Assembly: GCF_937959485.1 (NCBI RefSeq)
Contig: NZ_CALGPY010000007.1
Span: 77,212-141,211 of the forward strand
DNA from: an uncultured Campylobacter sp.
Lineage (GTDB): Bacteria > Campylobacterota > Campylobacteria > Campylobacterales > Campylobacteraceae
Direction: 5' to 3'
DNA: 64,000 nucleotides
In this document: one piece after another, positions 63,937-64,000 of the stretch
Numbering within the stretch: the first letter of the stretch is position 1
How the letters are laid out: the number at the start of each line of letters is the position of its first letter
Made by a program: the position numbers and the translations under genes
Notes under the pieces: model-generated
Seen by the model: the letters and a program-made list of their open reading frames with translations, nothing else
Told to the model about the DNA's origin: nothing
The model's database searches: none

Positions 63937-64000
63937 AATCTTTCCTATTCAGCCCCCTTTAAGCATCACTCTTGTATAATCACAATTCTGTTTCGCACCG

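Overview
The window looks like chromosomal DNA from a Campylobacter, most likely one of the higher-G+C oral species of the Campylobacter gracilis type. That species call is inference. The support is a fused trpGD gene, a guaA / small gene / uvrC cluster typical of Campylobacter, an NspC-type polyamine enzyme, selenium-dependent formate metabolism, and spacers saturated with AAATTT-type words between moderately G+C-rich genes. It carries about 45 genes and three frameshifted ones.

Region 1 (1-8717): the end of a TauE/SafE permease, a frameshifted yaaA, then trpE, trpGD and trpF. An AT-rich restriction-modification pair (an EcoRI-family endonuclease and an alpha-class adenine methyltransferase) sits inside this trp operon. 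TrpE and especially TrpF carry large low-complexity insertions. Region 2 (9163-17186, mostly minus strand): a repeat-rich cytosolic protein, two copies of a tiny membrane protein around a quinone reductase, a secreted esterase, guaA, an LptM-like lipoprotein, a small plus-strand gene and uvrC. Region 3 (17352-22390): a 1517-residue hybrid sensor kinase with a nitrate-sensor-like domain, a single-domain response regulator, a terminator and tRNA-Arg(CCU).

Region 4 (22779-39040) is the most striking accessory region. It is a two-partner secretion / contact-dependent-inhibition-like locus: a TpsB transporter, a 2696-residue TpsA exoprotein, a candidate immunity gene, and a second toxin module that shares 1.36 kb of near-identical DNA with TpsA but begins with a signal peptide. 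Three tandem copies of a candidate immunity gene follow, then a decayed third module with its own immunity-like gene. Recombination between the repeats would swap toxin tips.

Region 5 (39197-50641): trpB and trpA with their own promoter, a FliO-like membrane protein, a heme-type TonB receptor, a YedE selenium-type transporter, a frameshifted phosphoglycerol transferase-like gene, a frameshifted DsrE-like gene, a glycoside hydrolase, a membrane protein and rpsU. Region 6 (50693-58759): an LpoB-like lipoprotein, then anaerobic and aerobic ribonucleotide reductases, pcm and an McrB-like ATPase. NrdD is split: its glycyl-radical tail lies on a separate 54-codon gene between nrdD and nrdG. Region 7 (59193-64000): moaD-moaE, nspC, the formate dehydrogenase cytochrome b subunit, yedF, and a selD whose catalytic residue 17 is an in-frame UGA (selenocysteine) followed by a SECIS-like hairpin. 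Together yedE, fdhC, yedF, selD and moaDE fit molybdo-selenoenzyme formate respiration in a microaerobe/anaerobe.
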